DNA of 13,776 nt. Source: Methanobrevibacter sp. GTDB lineage: Archaea; Methanobacteriota; Methanobacteria; Methanobacteriales; Methanobacteriaceae. The stretch is taken from the NCBI GenBank assembly GCA_017652345.1, contig JAGCBE010000086.1, forward strand, positions 1 to 13,776. The letters run 5' to 3'. Under the pieces are notes generated by a model, which was not told the DNA's origin, ran no database searches, and worked only from the letters and a program-made list of their open reading frames with translations. Numbering within the stretch: the stretch's first letter is position 1; every line of letters starts with the position of its first letter. The position numbers and the translations under genes were made by a program. Shown piece by piece: positions 11,848-13,776 of this stretch.

Positions 11848-12573
11848 TTAATATATTGATAATGTTAACAACGAATAGACATCGTTTAACATTTGGTCGA
11901 TAATGTTATATTGTCTTAATTCAATTTCACTCTGCAACATTTGTTGAGAGGTAGTCACACCGATATTTCCTGCTCTTGTAGTATGTTCAACGTTATCTTT
12001 TTTATCACCTGTAATAGTTCGTGTATTCGGATTTTCCGAATTCTTAACCATTGTAGATGAGTTAAAACCTGATACATAGTTTTCGTTTGTATCACCGATA
12101 GTCATTAACGTGTTGGTATCTTTTGTTTCTTCCATATCATAGTTATGAATAGGGTTATAATCTTTAAAGAACGAATCAATAAGTCTATCCCACTTATCAC
12201 CGAATTTAGATAAAACGTTAACTGCTAATTGCTCGTTATATCTAGAATAATCGTCAATATGAACACCGTTTATTTGAGTTGCTAATCTTTCCCAAACTGG
12301 TGAAATAAATCTATCCCAACCGCAACTTAGGAATTGAAAATCAAGATATTTATAAACGTTCTTTCCATTTATTGTTAAATTTAAGAAATTATATAAATTA
12401 GGTAAAAACGTTAAATTATTTGTTTTAGCGTGAATTACTCCAAAAACAAATTTATCAGTTTTGTTTACCATTTCTTGAATATTACAACTTAACCAAGAAC
12501 TATCTTCATATTTTTTAACATATTCTAAAATGATTTCTCTTACTCTTATTCTATTTTTCTTCACCGTTCTCAC
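11848..12573 (-). CDS. Lower collar / head-tail connector protein (phi29 gp11-like)
   Basis: Up to 241 aa (phi29 gp11 is 293 aa). The frame opens at GTG 12573, overlapping the portal gene by 23 bases. A second GTG at 12564, five bases behind AGGTGA, has the better ribosome site and would give 238 aa. The C-terminal segment GNIGVTTSQQM (202-212), followed by QSEIELRQYNIIDQMLNDVY, is the characteristic end of lower-collar proteins of small phi29-like phages. It follows a low-complexity Asn/Thr/Asp-rich linker (about 148-198) preceded by NPIHNYDMEET. The protein would join the portal to the tail knob. Overlap with the portal gene suggests translational coupling and matched amounts. Confidence 0.82.
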   Translation of the reverse strand: MRTVKKNRIRVREIILEYVKKYEDSSWLSCNIQEMVNKTDKFVFGVIHAKTNNLTFLPNLYNFLNLTINGKNVYKYLDFQFLSCGWDRFISPVWERLATQINGVHIDDYSRYNEQLAVNVLSKFGDKWDRLIDSFFKDYNPIHNYDMEETKDTNTLMTIGDTNENYVSGFNSSTMVKNSENPNTRTITGDKKDNVEHTTRAGNIGVTTSQQMLQSEIELRQYNIIDQMLNDVYSLLTLSIY

Positions 12574-13549
12574 CTACGTCTTCACGTTGAACTTCAGTTT
12601 CAGTATCTTCAGATTTTTGTTCTTCATTTCCCTTGTCCACATTAGCATCGTTCTCCAACTTCTTTTCTTGAAGCATTCTATCAGTTCTTGTATGTGCCCA
12701 AACACTAGAAATTTTAACTGTAATGTTTGTTCCATATTTCTCGTTAATTGCATCAAGTGCTAATTGACGTTGCTCCAACATATCGTCTATTAATGGAAAA
12801 AGAATATCTGTCGATAATGTGCTTTCCGCTTCGTTAATTGCTTCACGTTTCATATTGAAAGCACTTTGAATACCGATTTCTTGTAAAAACGTTCCCTCAT
12901 TGTATTGTCTTAATTCTACCAAGTGTTGAATTAGATTAGGCGTTAAAGTGTTGTTATAAACATTTAAACCCTCACTATCATAACCACTTTCGACTATACC
13001 GAGTTTTTCACCTTTTTCAACGTCTTCAAGGAACTTTTCAGCAGTTTCCTTTTCAATATCGTTTTTGGCGTTTAAGATATAACCTACACGAGAGTTAACA
13101 CACATAAATTTAAAAGAAACATCAGTTTGTGATTGAAGGTATGCATAACGTTCTATTAGAGGCATAAGTCCTAACTTAACGCTATCATTCCTCATAAGAA
13201 CACAATCTTCGCCAATCTTCAATGTAGCCGAATAATTAAGGAACGGATTATTGACTATTGCGTTTGTTGGTTCGTAATAAGCGTCAGGAACTCCACCGAG
13301 TCCACCATAAAATGCATATAATTTACCATCGACCTTAGTAATTATAGCATATCCAAATCGTTGCAATATTAATTCGAGACATCTCTTCGGTATTGTTTCA
13401 GGTAAACCATCATAATCGAATATTTGTTGAGTTTTATTAAGTGTCTTCATTACATACAACTTAAAGAATTTCTCAAGGTTCATATTCTCAAATTCAAGTT
13501 TTTGACCGTATATGTCCCAATCGTAACGACTAGGAACGTTGCCGTCCAT
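12551..13549 (-). CDS. Portal / upper collar connector protein (phi29 gp10-like)
   Basis: A 332-aa protein (phi29 gp10 is 309 aa), first gene of the late operon, with ATG at 13549 behind AAAGGAAAGGTGG and a leader of about 20 bases. It has the expected order: an N-terminal wing (FFKLYVMKTLNKTQQIFDYD), a central beta region, a helical stem (residues about 205-270, with EIGIQSAFNMKREAINEAES) and INEKYGTNITVKISSVW. The last 40 residues are an acidic, probably disordered tail. It forms the dodecameric ring at the prohead vertex to which the packaging ATPase docks. The late promoter lies directly upstream. Confidence 0.87.
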   Translation of the reverse strand: MDGNVPSRYDWDIYGQKLEFENMNLEKFFKLYVMKTLNKTQQIFDYDGLPETIPKRCLELILQRFGYAIITKVDGKLYAFYGGLGGVPDAYYEPTNAIVNNPFLNYSATLKIGEDCVLMRNDSVKLGLMPLIERYAYLQSQTDVSFKFMCVNSRVGYILNAKNDIEKETAEKFLEDVEKGEKLGIVESGYDSEGLNVYNNTLTPNLIQHLVELRQYNEGTFLQEIGIQSAFNMKREAINEAESTLSTDILFPLIDDMLEQRQLALDAINEKYGTNITVKISSVWAHTRTDRMLQEKKLENDANVDKGNEEQKSEDTETEVQREDVGENGEEK

Positions 13550-13577
13550 ATAAGCACCACCTTTCCTTTACACCTTA

Positions 13578-13606
13578 ATTATATAATGATTTAAACACGA
13601 TGTCAA
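13578..13606 (-). promoter_or_regulatory. Late promoter, full SigA consensus
   Basis: On the minus strand TTGACA (13606-13601), exactly 17 bases, then TATAAT (13583-13578): both hexamers perfect with ideal spacing. Initiation is expected near 13571, giving a short leader to the portal ATG at 13549. In phi29 the late promoter lacks a good -35 and needs p4. Here the promoter should be strong on its own, so timing would need repression or another device, perhaps through the operator blocks upstream. Confidence 0.92.
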
Positions 13607-13631
13607 GCGTTTTTATAACTTTATTAACATT

Positions 13632-13659
13632 AGTTGAACAGTTGTTCAACTATTCAACT
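13632..13659. repeat. GTTGAAC/GTTCAAC operator block, copy 2 (late control region)
   Basis: AGTTGAAC, AGTT, GTTCAACT is a perfect eight-base inverted repeat, followed by a third arm ATTCAACT. It is 25 of 28 bases identical to 1485-1512 in the same orientation. Read in the opposite orientation with its flanks, it matches 31 of 34 bases of 1479-1512. It starts 26 bases upstream of the late -35, in activator or upstream-operator position. Confidence 0.75.
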
Positions 13660-13688
13660 GTTTTTACACCGTTTTTAACCGTTATAAT

Positions 13689-13708
13689 AGTTGATTCGTT
13701 GCTCAACC
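13689..13708. repeat. GTTGAAC/GTTCAAC operator block, copy 3 (degenerate)
   Basis: AGTTGATT, CGTT, GCTCAACC keeps the arm-four-arm architecture of the other two blocks with a few changes. Its centre is 57 bases from that of copy 2, farther upstream of the late promoter. A TATAAT at 13683-13688 sits beside it but lacks a matching -35. Confidence 0.5.
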
Positions 13709-13776
13709 GTTTTGAAAGTTCTATTTAACGAGTATATCGAGAACGAGTAAACGTTCGTTCGTCTTGCATTTGTTCG
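13709..13776. other. Right-end non-coding sequence
   Basis: The last 68 bases hold no gene. They contain two AACGAGTA words (13727-13734 and 13742-13749), a GTTCGTTCGTC run, and end in ATTTGTTCG, the reverse complement of bases 18-26. This could be near a genome terminus, but no clean inverted terminal repeat is visible. Confidence 0.4.

Noticed and set aside
12574..12756. 60-codon minus-strand frame inside the portal gene
   Set aside because: Fully inside the well-supported portal reading frame; typical out-of-frame shadow.
13681..13688. Plus-strand promoter at GTTATAAT near the right end
   Set aside because: No -35 at an acceptable distance and no gene downstream within the window.

Overview
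The window reads as a nearly complete small, low-GC, tailed phage genome (13,776 bases) of the phi29-like, protein-primed kind. The decisive evidence is a 711-residue family B DNA polymerase of the protein-priming subgroup, with all exonuclease and polymerase motifs readable. It is preceded by a terminal-protein-sized gene and a probable single-stranded DNA-binding protein. The late arm encodes a gp16-like packaging ATPase, a gp9-like tail knob, a phi29-type major capsid protein, a gp11-like lower collar and a gp10-like portal. TGA does not occur inside the genes and Trp is written TGG, so the standard bacterial code applies. Strong Shine-Dalgarno sequences, SigA-type promoters and two CIRCE-like operators point to a low-GC Bacillota (or standard-code Mollicutes-like) host. 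I cannot name the host.

Layout. Bases 1-408: leader with a CIRCE-like dyad (53-79), roughly 20-base phased A/T-rich repeats (106-167), an extended -10 promoter (about 187-195) and a weaker second promoter. Bases 409-1349: short early transcript of two genes (a possible HTH protein and a 78-aa basic protein) closed by an intrinsic terminator. Bases 1350-1645: gene-free regulatory hub with a near-perfect CIRCE dyad, two palindromes exactly 30 bases apart, a GTTCAAC-type operator block, a GTATAC palindrome and a further inverted repeat. Bases 1646-6671: tightly packed plus-strand replication operon of small unknown genes, SSB, terminal protein, DNA polymerase and three small genes. Bases 6676-6706: bidirectional terminator where both arms converge. 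Bases 6683-13549: minus-strand late operon, read in transcription order as portal, lower collar, small membrane protein, 144-aa virion-type protein, 54-aa protein, 132-aa protein, capsid, terminator, tail knob and packaging ATPase. Bases 13550-13776: consensus late promoter (13578-13606) with two upstream GTTCAAC-type operator blocks.

How it fits together. The plus arm makes the TP-primed replication machinery and probably the regulators. The minus arm makes the virion and packaging motor. The two arms run toward each other and share one terminator, as in the small staphylococcal and clostridial picovirus-like phages and unlike phi29 itself. No endolysin, tail lysozyme or packaging RNA could be recognised.

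The most interesting signals are the two CIRCE-like operators, which suggest that the host heat-shock repressor HrcA is wired into the phage, and a GTTCAAC-type operator shared by the middle and late control regions. Also notable are a terminal protein and polymerase kept apart by a single in-frame amber codon, and a packaging-ATPase tail encoded inside the central terminator hairpin.
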